From positions 1-44,956 of the forward strand of contig CAYFYB010000014.1 in the NCBI GenBank assembly GCA_964347345.1: DNA of 44,956 bases, given 5' to 3'. Below, piece by piece: positions 14,735-22,845 of the stretch. Origin of the DNA: JAJISG01 sp964347345 (GTDB lineage: Archaea; Thermoplasmatota; Thermoplasmata; RBG-16-68-12; JAJISG01). The position numbers and the translations under genes are program-made. Each line of letters begins with the position of its first letter. Within the stretch, counting starts at the first letter, position 1. The notes beneath the pieces were generated by a model, which was not told the DNA's origin, did not search any database, and saw only the letters and a list, made by a program, of their open reading frames with translations.

Positions 14735-16642
14735 GTGCAAGTGAAGAGCCTCATCTCCGCACTGCTCGTCTCGATGCTATTGGTAGCCGGAGCAGCATCT
14801 TATGCAGTCATCTCTTCAGACGGAAGCCTCCCCATCGGCCTCTCCAACTTCCAGAGCAAGGGTGAGCTCTACTCCTTCCTAGACAAGTACCTTGGGGCCT
14901 GGGCTCGGGGAGGCTCCTTCGACCTCTTAATGGGAGACGCCAGCACGGCCGAAGCCCTCAAAGGGGGAGAATCATACTCCAAGACTAACGTTCAGGTCGA
15001 GGGTGTCGACGAAGGGGACTTTGTAAAGACTGACGGGGAGTTCCTCTACATCTCCCACGGAGACGGCGTCACCATCGTGAGGGCGTATCCACCCGAGCAG
15101 ATGGGGATCGTCTCGACAATTCCCAAGGGAGGCCTGCTGACAGAGGACACAGAGGACCTCTGGGTTTCCGGCCTCTTCATACTGGAGGACCGACTCGTGG
15201 TAATGTCCTCCAGCCACGGAGGAATCCTAGCCTTCCAGGATATCGCGAAGGATGATGTGAGGCTCTGGGAACCGACGGAGCCGAAGACCTACATCTCCGT
15301 CTTCGACATCACCAGGCCTGAAGATCCGTCCTTGGCGTTTACCTACGAAATCCCAGGGAGCCTGAGGACCTCGAGGATGACCTCGAACCACGTCTACGTG
15401 GTAACCCAGGCCTACATCTACAAACAGGATGATGGGTACGAATACCCGGACCTATGCACGGACCGTGGGTGTGAGGAGTTCGACCTGAAGAGGGTCTTCT
15501 ATGATCCCGAGTCGGAGGACGCCAGCTCCTTCACCAATGTCCTCGCTGTAGACCCCTTGGAGGGTGACTACGACTACATCTCTGTCATCGCTGGCTATGC
15601 GTCGACGGTATACATGTCCTACACGAACCTCTACGTCACCTTCCCCAAGAGCGGCGGGGAGGTCATGATTCAGAGCCCGCTGGCCAGGGCGTTATCCAGC
15701 GAGGGCCCCGTCACATCCATCTACAAGGTTGGCGTGGACGGGACGAGGTTATGGGTGGCGGCCGGTGGCAGCGTCTCGGGATGGCTGCTGAACCAGTTCT
15801 CCATGGACGAGCAGGGGCCATACCTCAGGGTCGTCACCACCACCGGGTGGATGGAGTCCACCAACAACGTCTACGTGCTGGATGAGGAGATGAAGCTCGT
15901 GGGAGCCCTAGAAGGCCTGGCCCCCCGGGAGACGGTCTACTCCGCCCGCTTCGTGGGCGATGCCCTCTACCTGGTGACCTTCAAGAAGGTGGACCCCTTC
16001 TTCATCATTGACCTTACAGACCCCACGGCCCCCAGGGTCCTCGGCGAGCTCAAGATCCCAGGATTCTCTGAGTACCTCCACCCCCTGGATGAAGGATACG
16101 TCCTGGGAGTTGGCAAGGAAGCAGAGGAAGCCGATGAGGGCGACTTCGCCTGGTTTCAGGGCCTCAAGCTCTCCCTCTTTGACGTCACCGAGGTCGGGAA
16201 TCCGAGGGAGATCGCCAAGGAGGTCATCGGGGATCGAGGAACCTCCTCCTTGGTGCTGCAGGACCACAAGGCCTTTCTGTACATCCAGTCTCGGGACCTG
16301 GTCATCATACCGGTCGACCTCGCCCTGATCAACGAGAGCAAGTACCCAGAGGAGCTACCACCCTTCGCCTACGGGGACCAGGTGTGGCAGGGAGCTTACG
16401 TTTTCCGTGTGAGTCCTGAGGATGGCTTCGAAATCGTGGGCTTCGTGGCCCACTTCAACATTACCGGGGATTCCGAATACGATCCATATCACCACTACCC
16501 GTACAGCATCAAGAGATCCCTGTACATCGGCGACTTCCTCTACACCGTCTCCGACTCAGCGGTCAGGGCGAACTCCCTTGCTGACCTTTCCCCGGCTGGT
16601 CATCTAGTGTATCGAGCGTCTCCAGAGGGAACGAAGGGCTGA
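14735..16642 (+). CDS. Secreted beta-propeller domain protein
   Basis: This protein of about 635 residues has an N-terminal signal or anchor helix (SLISALLVSMLLVAGAA) and a long extracellular domain. The segment YSKTNVQVEGVDEGDFVKTDG marks the archaeal and bacterial family of secreted proteins with a C-terminal beta-propeller distantly related to WD40 repeats. Repeated blade-like units such as ISVFDITRPEDPSLAFTYEIPG and FIIDLTDPTAPRVLGELKIPG are visible. The biochemical role of the family is not established; surface binding or proteolysis-related functions are only guesses. GTG codons at 14717, 14735 and 14741 are all possible starts. The TATA position favours 14735. Confidence 0.8.
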   Translation: MQVKSLISALLVSMLLVAGAASYAVISSDGSLPIGLSNFQSKGELYSFLDKYLGAWARGGSFDLLMGDASTAEALKGGESYSKTNVQVEGVDEGDFVKTDGEFLYISHGDGVTIVRAYPPEQMGIVSTIPKGGLLTEDTEDLWVSGLFILEDRLVVMSSSHGGILAFQDIAKDDVRLWEPTEPKTYISVFDITRPEDPSLAFTYEIPGSLRTSRMTSNHVYVVTQAYIYKQDDGYEYPDLCTDRGCEEFDLKRVFYDPESEDASSFTNVLAVDPLEGDYDYISVIAGYASTVYMSYTNLYVTFPKSGGEVMIQSPLARALSSEGPVTSIYKVGVDGTRLWVAAGGSVSGWLLNQFSMDEQGPYLRVVTTTGWMESTNNVYVLDEEMKLVGALEGLAPRETVYSARFVGDALYLVTFKKVDPFFIIDLTDPTAPRVLGELKIPGFSEYLHPLDEGYVLGVGKEAEEADEGDFAWFQGLKLSLFDVTEVGNPREIAKEVIGDRGTSSLVLQDHKAFLYIQSRDLVIIPVDLALINESKYPEELPPFAYGDQVWQGAYVFRVSPEDGFEIVGFVAHFNITGDSEYDPYHHYPYSIKRSLYIGDFLYTVSDSAVRANSLADLSPAGHLVYRASPEGTKG

Positions 16643-16658
16643 TACTCTAGACAGCCAT

Positions 16659-16666
16659 CTATATGG
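16659..16666 (+). promoter_or_regulatory. TATA box of the membrane-tethered regulator gene
   Basis: CTATATGG is centred about 23-27 bases before the ATG at 16685. The intergenic gap is only about 40 bases, so the regulator has its own promoter. Confidence 0.4.
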
Positions 16667-16684
16667 TCTAGGAGTCTCTATGTC

Positions 16685-17239
16685 ATGGGGGTCGCAGAGA
16701 TGCGCGTGGAGCTGGACAAGAAGGGTCTCTTCGCCCTAGCGTCAGACACCAGACTGGAGATTCTCCATGCTTTGGAGCCTATGAGGAGCACCGTCACCCA
16801 GCTGGCGGAGAAGGTGGGAGTCGACAAGGCTGCGGTTTACCGGCACCTTCAGAAGCTAGTGGATGGAGGTCTGGTGAGAAGGTACGACGATCATGGCTTC
16901 GTGTACTACGGCCTGTCCTGGAAGGCCAGGGATCTCCTCAACCCCACGGACAACACCAAGATCATCATACTGCTGACCTGTTCCGTGCTCCTGACTGCGG
17001 TGGCAATCGGAGCTCTTATCATTGGCCTCACCGCGACTTGGGGCGGCCCTTCGGGCATTGACTTCCCTCTGGGGGACTTTCGATTTGGAGAGTCGCAGAC
17101 CACGGGAGGAGATTCCCTGAATGGGTCTCCGCCAGGTGTTGTGTGGCCGATTCCCGCGGCCCTGCTCTCCGCTGCAGCGGTCCTCTTCTTGATGAGCACG
17201 CGCCTTCTCTGGAGGCCCAAGGAGAAGAAGTCACCCTGA
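16685..17239 (+). CDS. ArsR-like winged-helix regulator with two transmembrane helices
   Basis: This 184-residue protein begins with a winged-helix domain (about residues 8-85: TRLEILHALEPMRSTVTQLAEKVGVDKAAVYRHLQKLVDGGLVRR). It is followed by a transmembrane helix (about 92-117), an outward loop of about 40 residues, and a second helix (about 153-175) ending in a basic tail. It is therefore probably a DNA-binding protein held at the membrane that could sense something outside or within the bilayer. It follows the secreted beta-propeller gene by about 40 bases in the same direction and may regulate it; this is inference. No ligand-binding cysteines are evident. Confidence 0.75.
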   Translation: MGVAEMRVELDKKGLFALASDTRLEILHALEPMRSTVTQLAEKVGVDKAAVYRHLQKLVDGGLVRRYDDHGFVYYGLSWKARDLLNPTDNTKIIILLTCSVLLTAVAIGALIIGLTATWGGPSGIDFPLGDFRFGESQTTGGDSLNGSPPGVVWPIPAALLSAAAVLFLMSTRLLWRPKEKKSP

Positions 17240-17353
17240 AGAAGAACACCAACTGGTGGGGTGAGCATTCGCGGTGCGGTCCCCCAGAAGTACTGACTCC
17301 TCGTCCCGCACTGCTCCAGAACTCCCGGTACTGTGAGTAGAGGCCCCTTGGCG

Positions 17354-17656
17354 CTAGACTATCAGGGCTACCACCAGGGCCAGGGCCATGAAGACGGGTA
17401 CAAGAGCAACCAGGGACAGAAGCCGTGGCTCGTACCGAAGATGCATGTAGTACAACACGACCAGGCTCGCCTTTCCAACTGCGAAGGTCAAGAGCAGGAA
17501 TATCTGGCTTGCCTTGGCGATGTCTATGCTAGGTATCTGAACCTCGATGAGGGTGAAGATGCCCAGCATTACGAAGACTGGGATGTAGGGCCTCTTCAAC
17601 GCCCTGAGCGCAGGCGGTTCCACGGTCTCGGCGCTACTCATCTTCTCCTCCGTCAT
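17354..17656 (-). CDS. coxD: Cytochrome c oxidase subunit IV, prokaryotic type
   Basis: This 100-residue protein has three helices. The segments VGKASLVVLYYMHLRYEPR and VFMALALVVALIV match the prokaryotic COX4 family, a small stabilising subunit of A-type oxidases. The frame is open far upstream, but the real start is the ATG at 17656, which overlaps the cox3 stop in an ATGA arrangement. It is the distal gene of a two-gene unit with subunit III. This unit lies about 11 kb away from the genes for subunits I and II. Confidence 0.85.
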   Translation of the reverse strand: MTEEKMSSAETVEPPALRALKRPYIPVFVMLGIFTLIEVQIPSIDIAKASQIFLLLTFAVGKASLVVLYYMHLRYEPRLLSLVALVPVFMALALVVALIV

Positions 17657-18456
17657 ATGAGATACACGATGGTGAACAGGAATATCCACACGACATCCAC
17701 AAAGTGCCAGTACAGACCCATGAGTTCGACAGTGTCGTGGCTTTCCTTCGTGAAGCCTCCCTTGAATGCCTTCCTGGTCACGTAGCTCATGGCGATGATT
17801 CCGCCCGTGACATGACCGCCATGGAAGCCGGTCTGAACGAAGAAGGTGGAACCGTAGGCTGCAGGTCCGACGGGGCTGCTCCAAGGGCTCAAGCCCTCAG
17901 CCGTGAGGCTGATGTACTCGAACCCCTGGATGGAGATGAAGGTGATGCCTAGGGCGAGCGTGAGGAGGAGTCGCCATGCCAGGGCCCGCTGGTTTCCCTG
18001 CCGGATAGCGTGAAGGGCTTCGGCCATTGTCAGGCTGCTGGCGATTAGGATGAAGGTATTGATGGCCGTTATGGGGACGTTGAGGACCTCGCCGGGGGTC
18101 ACCCATGTCTCCGCCCTCACCCTGACGGCCCAGGAGGCCCCGATGATGCCTGAGAAGAACATGATCTCGGAGGCCAGGAATATCCACATGGCTGCCTTCC
18201 TTGTGGGCATGGCCTCCAGGGTTCCCTCCCTTCCTACCCGGGCCCCGGGGACATGGGGGACGCGGCGACCGCGGTAGTCGTCGTAGGCCCATCCCGCGAC
18301 TGAGCCGATGAAGATTCCGATACCAATGACGGTGAGGATGCTCAGATAGGCCAGTCCGAGGAATGTTAGGCCTAGGCCAGTGCCGACAATGATGGGCCAG
18401 GGGCTGCCGTGGTGTTCTTCCGTCTTCTGATCAGGTACGCTTTGCTGGCTGTCCAA
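17653..18456 (-). CDS. coxC: Cytochrome c oxidase subunit III
   Basis: This 267-residue protein has seven predicted helices. Family hallmarks are WIFLASEIMFFSGIIGASW in an N-terminal helix, FHGGHVTGGIIA, and the final LYWHFVDVVWIFLFTIVYL. Subunit III sits against subunit I, binds lipid and sustains proton uptake. Start TTG 18456 is supported by a TATA-like ACCTTATAG on the minus strand at 18481-18490, about 29 bases upstream. It overlaps the subunit IV gene by four bases. It is separated from coxA and coxB by the Mo hydroxylase operon and other genes. Confidence 0.93.
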   Translation of the reverse strand: MDSQQSVPDQKTEEHHGSPWPIIVGTGLGLTFLGLAYLSILTVIGIGIFIGSVAGWAYDDYRGRRVPHVPGARVGREGTLEAMPTRKAAMWIFLASEIMFFSGIIGASWAVRVRAETWVTPGEVLNVPITAINTFILIASSLTMAEALHAIRQGNQRALAWRLLLTLALGITFISIQGFEYISLTAEGLSPWSSPVGPAAYGSTFFVQTGFHGGHVTGGIIAMSYVTRKAFKGGFTKESHDTVELMGLYWHFVDVVWIFLFTIVYLI

Positions 18457-18480
18457 CGGGGCGTTCCATTACGGCGATGC

Positions 18481-18490
18481 CTATAAGGTT
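18481..18490 (-). promoter_or_regulatory. TATA box of the coxC-coxD unit
   Basis: AACCTTATAG on the minus strand is centred about 29 bases before the TTG at 18456. It shows that subunits III and IV have a promoter separate from the coxA and coxB genes. Confidence 0.5.
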
Positions 18491-18595
18491 AGCGGGGTCG
18501 CCGTGGGTGCTACTATTCGCCAGCGCGAAATCTGCTCGCGGAGACGGGGGCGGGGACGCGGGTTTTCAGCCCTCTTCATCCCCCCCTCACGGAAC

Positions 18596-20329
18596 TCAGG
18601 CTCCGTAGATGACGGTCTCCTCCGGCGGGGGCTCCCTGATGAAGCCCTTCTCCATGCAGACACCGACGATGTCCCTGGCTCTCCTTATCCTCTCGTGAGC
18701 TTCCTCGTAGAGGGCGTTCTTTGAGATCCTTCTCCCCGCAACCCCTTGCTTCTGGGCCATCATCCCGACAGCCGTGGCCTCCCTGGGAAAGACCTCCCAC
18801 TGCTCCATGGTCGGCAGTATGTGCTCTGAGGTCAACCCTCCTTCCTCCGCGATCTTCGCCAGCTCCTTCGCGGCAGCATGACACATCTCGTCGGTAATGG
18901 TCCTCGCCCTCACGTCGAGGGCTCCCCTGAAGATGCCAGGGAACCCCAGGGAGTTGTTCACCTGGTTGGGGAAGTCCGATCTGCCGGTGGCCACCACCTT
19001 CGCCCCAGCTGCCACGGCCTCCCAGGGCCAGATCTCCGGGGTGGGGTTTGCACAGGCGAAGACGATGGCGTTTGTGGCCATGGCCTTGACGTCCTCCCTC
19101 TTGATCACACCGGGTCCAGGGGTGGAGAGCCCCACGACGACGTCTGCGCCAGCCATCGCCTCGTGGATGCCCCCCGTCCTACCCTCCTTGTTCGTAATCT
19201 GACACATTTCCCACTTCTGAGGGTAGCGCTCCCGAAGCTCCTCCCTTCCCTTATGGAGGATTCCCTTGCTGTCGACCATTATGATGTTCCCGGGTTTCAC
19301 CCCCGCCCCCCTCAGGAGGTGGGCCGTCCTCACGTTGCTGGCGCCGGCTCCCACCATGGAGACCAAGACCTCATCCATCTTCTTGCCCACGACCTTTAGG
19401 CTGTTGATGATGCCCGCCAGGACCACTGTGGCCGTTCCCTGCTGATCGTCGTGCCAGACGGGGATCTCCGCCTCCTTCCTCAGTGTGTCCAGGATGCGGA
19501 AGCACTTGGGCTGTGCTACGTCCTCCAGGTTGACCCCACCGAAGGCCGGCTGTAACCACTTCACCGCCTGGATGATCTCGTCAGGGTCGGAGGTCCCGAG
19601 GCAGACGGGGTAAGCGTCTACCCCACCCAGATACCTGAAAAGGAGGGCCTTCCCCTCCATCACTGGCAGGGCCGCCTTTGGCCCGATATCCCCCAGGCCC
19701 AGAACCCTGGAGCCGTCCGTGACTATGGCTATGGTGTTGTCCTTGTTCGTGTGGTCGTGGACCTTCTCGGCGTTTCTGAAGATTTCCTTGCAGGGCTCCG
19801 CGACCCCGGGCGTATACCAGACGGCGAAGTCGTCGAAGCTCTTGACGGGCACCTTCAGGTTCAGCTCCACCTTCCCGCGGTAGAAGGGGTGATACCTCAT
19901 GGCGTCCTTCGCCGGCTTGAAGGCCTTGCTCATGAGGACGTCCACCTCCTCCCGAATGGTGAAGCGCTGGGCTATGAGGCCCACCGGCTTGTCGTCCTCC
20001 GCCACTAGCAGCCTTCGGAACCCGTGATGAGCCATCAGCTCCAGAGCCTCACGGACGGAAGCCAGGGGGCTGATGCTAACCACAGGCTTGGACATGATAT
20101 CCTTCAGTTTGACCTCGGAGGGCCGCTTTCCTTCCCCCAGGACCCTGTTCAACATGTCCCTCTCGGTCACTATCCCGACGGGTTTGCCCTTGCCTCCCAC
20201 CAGGACGCTGCCCACATCGTGTTCCTTCATGATGTGGGCCGCTTTTTCGCAGGTATCCTCGGGGCCCAACATGTACAGACTGCGCCTCATGAACTTCTCC
20301 ACAGGCGCATCCAACTCTATGTGCAGCAA
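18596..20329 (-). CDS. Malic enzyme with N-terminal CBS-domain pair
   Basis: This 577-residue fusion starts with two CBS domains (about residues 10-65 and 76-130; GSVLVGGKGKPVGIVTERDML and RRLLVAEDDKPVGLIAQR). It continues with a full malic enzyme (about 140-577). Malic motifs include WYTPGVAEPC, VTDGSRVLGLGDIGPKAALPVMEGK, HDDQQGTATVVLAGI and the Rossmann loop GAGASNVRTAHLL. The enzyme decarboxylates malate to pyruvate with NAD(P). CBS pairs bind adenine nucleotides, so the fusion suggests energy-state control of flux. The start is a TTG at 20329; the TATA-like element at 20421-20430 leaves a leader of about 65 bases. It works in the same C3-C4 node as the PEPCK in this window. Confidence 0.9.
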   Translation of the reverse strand: MLHIELDAPVEKFMRRSLYMLGPEDTCEKAAHIMKEHDVGSVLVGGKGKPVGIVTERDMLNRVLGEGKRPSEVKLKDIMSKPVVSISPLASVREALELMAHHGFRRLLVAEDDKPVGLIAQRFTIREEVDVLMSKAFKPAKDAMRYHPFYRGKVELNLKVPVKSFDDFAVWYTPGVAEPCKEIFRNAEKVHDHTNKDNTIAIVTDGSRVLGLGDIGPKAALPVMEGKALLFRYLGGVDAYPVCLGTSDPDEIIQAVKWLQPAFGGVNLEDVAQPKCFRILDTLRKEAEIPVWHDDQQGTATVVLAGIINSLKVVGKKMDEVLVSMVGAGASNVRTAHLLRGAGVKPGNIIMVDSKGILHKGREELRERYPQKWEMCQITNKEGRTGGIHEAMAGADVVVGLSTPGPGVIKREDVKAMATNAIVFACANPTPEIWPWEAVAAGAKVVATGRSDFPNQVNNSLGFPGIFRGALDVRARTITDEMCHAAAKELAKIAEEGGLTSEHILPTMEQWEVFPREATAVGMMAQKQGVAGRRISKNALYEEAHERIRRARDIVGVCMEKGFIREPPPEETVIYGA

Positions 20330-20420
20330 TCCATCACCTCGCGGGCCAACCCCACTTTCTATGTGGATGCTGGCATCGGACGCAGACCGTCCTCTTGGTT
20401 CAAATAGACCGGTGGACGTG

Positions 20421-20430
20421 ATTTATAGTC
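20421..20430 (-). promoter_or_regulatory. TATA box of the CBS-malic enzyme gene
   Basis: GACTATAAAT on the minus strand lies about 95 bases before the TTG start. It implies a leader of about 65-70 bases, longer than for most genes here. The rest of 20330-20583 holds nothing else I recognise. Confidence 0.4.
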
Positions 20431-20583
20431 TGCGTAATTAAAGTATCAGCCCTATGGGAGATAAGGGGCGGTCAACCACTGGCCCCACCGACTAGGGTGA
20501 CTGTCCCGGATACTGGGTTGACTCACGCGACTTTAGTGTTCAACCTAGATACCCGGGGCGTGGCTGGTATCCCGGGAATGATA

Positions 20584-20910
20584 TCAATCTGGCGACGTTA
20601 TGACGGACTGCTGCTGACCCACGCGTTCCGTCAGTATCTCGCGGATGAGGGCACAGGCGTCCACTATCTTGTGGTTCACAAGGGTGTAGATGGTGTTGTT
20701 ACCTTTCCTGACGGACTGGACGACGCCGCGGCCCCGGAGCACCGCGAGATGTTGTGACAGGTTCGCTTGAGCGACTCCCACGGCCTCCACGAGGTCTTGC
20801 ACAGTCATGTCCCCAGTCTTCAAAAGGTCGATGACCTCCAGGCGCACAGGATGGGCCATGGCCTTGCAGAAGTCCGCCTGAATCCGGTAACGCTCCTTTT
20901 GTGCCTTCAT
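20584..20910 (-). CDS. ArsR-family regulator of the sulfur operon
   Basis: This winged-helix repressor of about 108 residues reads KAMAHPVRLEVIDLL, then the recognition region DLVEAVGVAQANLSQHLAVLRGRGVV and the wing RKGNNTIYTLV. It has two cysteines, Cys15 in the first helix and Cys86 in the last (DACALIREIL), which could form a disulfide or persulfide switch. The start chosen is the ATG at 20910, which overlaps the SQR-like gene stop as ATGA; the frame is open 63 bases further upstream. As last gene of the dsrE-tusA-sqr unit it probably autoregulates through the palindrome at 22733-22754. Function as a sulfide or persulfide sensor is inferred from context. Confidence 0.85.
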   Translation of the reverse strand: MKAQKERYRIQADFCKAMAHPVRLEVIDLLKTGDMTVQDLVEAVGVAQANLSQHLAVLRGRGVVQSVRKGNNTIYTLVNHKIVDACALIREILTERVGQQQSVITSPD

Positions 20911-22043
20911 ACCCTCGCCTTCGGAACAAGGTTCCAATACAGCTTGTTGACTAGAACCTTTCCCAGGTACCATCTTCGGCTGAGGGGCGGCGGGACGGGG
21001 GGATGGTCGTAGTCAAAACGCATGGCTATTCCTCTATGGAAGCCCGCGTCGCAGAAGCACATGACCTTCCCGTCGTAGCGGGCGGGAGGCGCGTTGCCGC
21101 GAATCAGCGCGGCTATGTTCTCCGCCACAACCTTCGCCTCGTAGTGGGCGGTGGCCCCGGCCTTGCTGATGGGAATGTCCGTGGCATCTCCGACGGCCCA
21201 TATGGAACCTTCATGGCCCTTTACCTCCAGGGTGAACTTGTCCGTGGGGATCCAGCCACCCTGGTCCGCCAACCCACTGTCCCTGATGAACTGGGCTCCC
21301 CGATGGGGTGGGATTAGGATGAGCAGATCATAGGGCATCTCCTCGCCCTCGAGGCTGTGGACCACCTTCTTCTCGGGATCCACCCGTTCCACGTTGAAGA
21401 AGACGGTGTAGGCGATGCCCTTGGAATCGAAGATCTCGGTTACGAGGGGAGAGACGGTCTCCAGGGGAAAGGCCCGACCCAGAGGGGAGAGGTAATGGAT
21501 ATCCACCTTGTCGCGGATGCCCCGCCTGGAGAAGTAGTAGTCTAGGAGACAGGCAGACTCTGCGGGGGCAGGCGGGCATTTATAGGGGTACCCTCCGATG
21601 GCGATGACGACGCGCCCTCCCTGAAAGGCCGCCAAGGCCTTGCGAAGTTCCAGGGCGCCCTCCATGCTGTAGAAGTGGTGGGCCGCCTCGTGTCCTGGAA
21701 TCTCCTCGGGATGAAGTTCGGAGCCCGTCGCGATGACCAGGTAGTCATAGGGGAGGGTCCTGCCGCTCTTCAGGTGGACCTCCTTCGCATCGTCGTCGAT
21801 TCGGGTGACCTCATCGATCAGGAGCTTGACGCGTCGTCTCAGGAGCTTCCTCTCGTCCCTCACGAGCTTCCGCGGCTTCTGTTTGTCGAATGCGACGTAT
21901 ATGAACCCGGGCTGGTAGACGTGCTTCCCGGTCTTGTCCACAAGGGTGATGTCCGCTCCCTTGACCTTCTTCGCTAGGATGTTGGCGACGATGGTGCCCC
22001 CTACCCCTCCCCCGAGAACGACGACTCGCCTCACCGGATTCAC
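20907..22043 (-). CDS. sqr: Sulfide:quinone oxidoreductase-like flavoprotein
   Basis: This 378-residue FAD enzyme has an N-terminal dinucleotide fold (VVVLGGGVGGTIVANIL), YDYLVIATGS near residue 100 and WAVGDATDIP near residue 282. Cysteines at 156 and 165 (GGYPYKCPPAPAESACLL) and 329/331 (MCFCDAG) lie where the SQR/flavocytochrome family keeps its redox cysteines. The C-terminal region has hydrophobic and aromatic residues suited to membrane contact. It would oxidise sulfide or persulfide and pass electrons to a quinone. It overlaps tusA and arsR by four bases each. A related NADH-dependent persulfide reductase cannot be excluded from sequence alone. Confidence 0.82.
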   Translation of the reverse strand: MNPVRRVVVLGGGVGGTIVANILAKKVKGADITLVDKTGKHVYQPGFIYVAFDKQKPRKLVRDERKLLRRRVKLLIDEVTRIDDDAKEVHLKSGRTLPYDYLVIATGSELHPEEIPGHEAAHHFYSMEGALELRKALAAFQGGRVVIAIGGYPYKCPPAPAESACLLDYYFSRRGIRDKVDIHYLSPLGRAFPLETVSPLVTEIFDSKGIAYTVFFNVERVDPEKKVVHSLEGEEMPYDLLILIPPHRGAQFIRDSGLADQGGWIPTDKFTLEVKGHEGSIWAVGDATDIPISKAGATAHYEAKVVAENIAALIRGNAPPARYDGKVMCFCDAGFHRGIAMRFDYDHPPVPPPLSRRWYLGKVLVNKLYWNLVPKARV

Positions 22044-22285
22044 CTCTTCTTCCGAACGATGAACTCTGCGTACCCTTCTCTATCCTTGAGGCCGACGAGC
22101 TCGTGCCCCGCCTTCTGGACCCACAGCGGGATATCGGTTCGGGATCCAGAGTCGCCGGAGTAGACTGATATCACGTCTCCGACCTTCTGTTCCCGAACCG
22201 CTCCTATGAGGGCCATGAGAGGCCCGGGGCAGACGCTCCCTCGGGCATCCACCACCCGGTCCACCTTGATCTCCTCGTTCTCCAT
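22040..22285 (-). CDS. tusA: TusA-family sulfur carrier
   Basis: This 81-residue protein has the TusA/SirA signature: Cys19 in the conserved CPGP, which carries sulfur as a persulfide, followed by GDVISVYSGDSGSRTDIPLWVQKAGHE. Such proteins shuttle sulfane sulfur between enzymes in the cytoplasm. The start overlaps nothing upstream, but the stop overlaps the SQR-like gene as ATGA. Together with DsrE and SQR it forms a compact sulfur-handling unit. Confidence 0.9.
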   Translation of the reverse strand: MENEEIKVDRVVDARGSVCPGPLMALIGAVREQKVGDVISVYSGDSGSRTDIPLWVQKAGHELVGLKDREGYAEFIVRKKR

Positions 22286-22300
22286 CTCTTTCCCTCCCGC

Positions 22301-22717
22301 TCATATGAAGAGGGTGACGTTCGCGTCCCTTGCCTTGTCCATGAATTCCCCTACGCCTGCCGTGGCGTCCACCAGGTCGATGAAGTCTTCCTTCTTCTGT
22401 CCCAAAAGGTCCATGGTCATTGTGCAAGCGTAGACCTTCACGTTGCCGAGCTCCTTCGCCTTGCGGAGGGTCTCCACGGGGCTGGGCACGTTCTTCTCTT
22501 TCAGGACCTGAGCGAACATGGGGGCCATATCCGCGTAGTCAGTGCTGAACTTCGGGGGGGCTCCCTGGGCCTTCTTGGAGAAGGCCTGCAGACCCCAGAA
22601 GGTGAGGAAGATCTCCACGTCCATTCCCATGGCCACAGCACCGCTGGTCAGAACCCCTACGGGGAACAGCCGGTCGGCAGTGCCGGAAAACACCACCATT
22701 GCAAGCTTGTCAGCCAT
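22301..22717 (-). CDS. DsrE-family (DsrE2-like) sulfur transfer protein
   Basis: This 138-residue protein of the DsrE/DsrF-like fold begins MADKLAMVVFSGTADRLFPV. It has Cys98 in VYACTMTMDLLG, the position of the persulfide-carrying cysteine in DsrE2-type proteins. The middle loop with KKAQGAPPKFS is also usual for this subgroup. It leads the four-gene unit and would exchange sulfur with TusA. Promoter signals lie at 22733-22790. Confidence 0.88.
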   Translation of the reverse strand: MADKLAMVVFSGTADRLFPVGVLTSGAVAMGMDVEIFLTFWGLQAFSKKAQGAPPKFSTDYADMAPMFAQVLKEKNVPSPVETLRKAKELGNVKVYACTMTMDLLGQKKEDFIDLVDATAGVGEFMDKARDANVTLFI

Positions 22718-22732
22718 AGTGTTTCACCGATT

Positions 22733-22754
22733 TTAGAAGATTCGAATTTTCTAA
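22733..22754. promoter_or_regulatory. 22-bp operator of the sulfur operon (probable ArsR site)
   Basis: An imperfect palindrome with TTAGAA and TTCTAA ends around a perfect ATTCGAAT centre; only one symmetric pair of positions mismatches. Such AT-rich symmetric sites are typical for ArsR dimers. It lies 16-37 bases before the dsrE start and just downstream of the expected transcription start, so a bound repressor would block initiation or elongation. Confidence 0.7.
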
Positions 22755-22782
22755 TTAGCCTGCGGACCTTACTTTAGAGACA

Positions 22783-22790
22783 GTATATAC
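22783..22790 (-). promoter_or_regulatory. TATA box of the dsrE-tusA-sqr-arsR operon
   Basis: The alternating GTATATAC core is centred about 70 bases before the dsrE ATG. The start of transcription would then fall near 22760, directly beside the operator, with a leader of about 42 bases. Confidence 0.5.
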
Positions 22791-22845
22791 GCCGGATTGC
22801 CCCCGCCAGGAAAACGAGAATGACTCTGTGGTGGTGGATGGTGGC

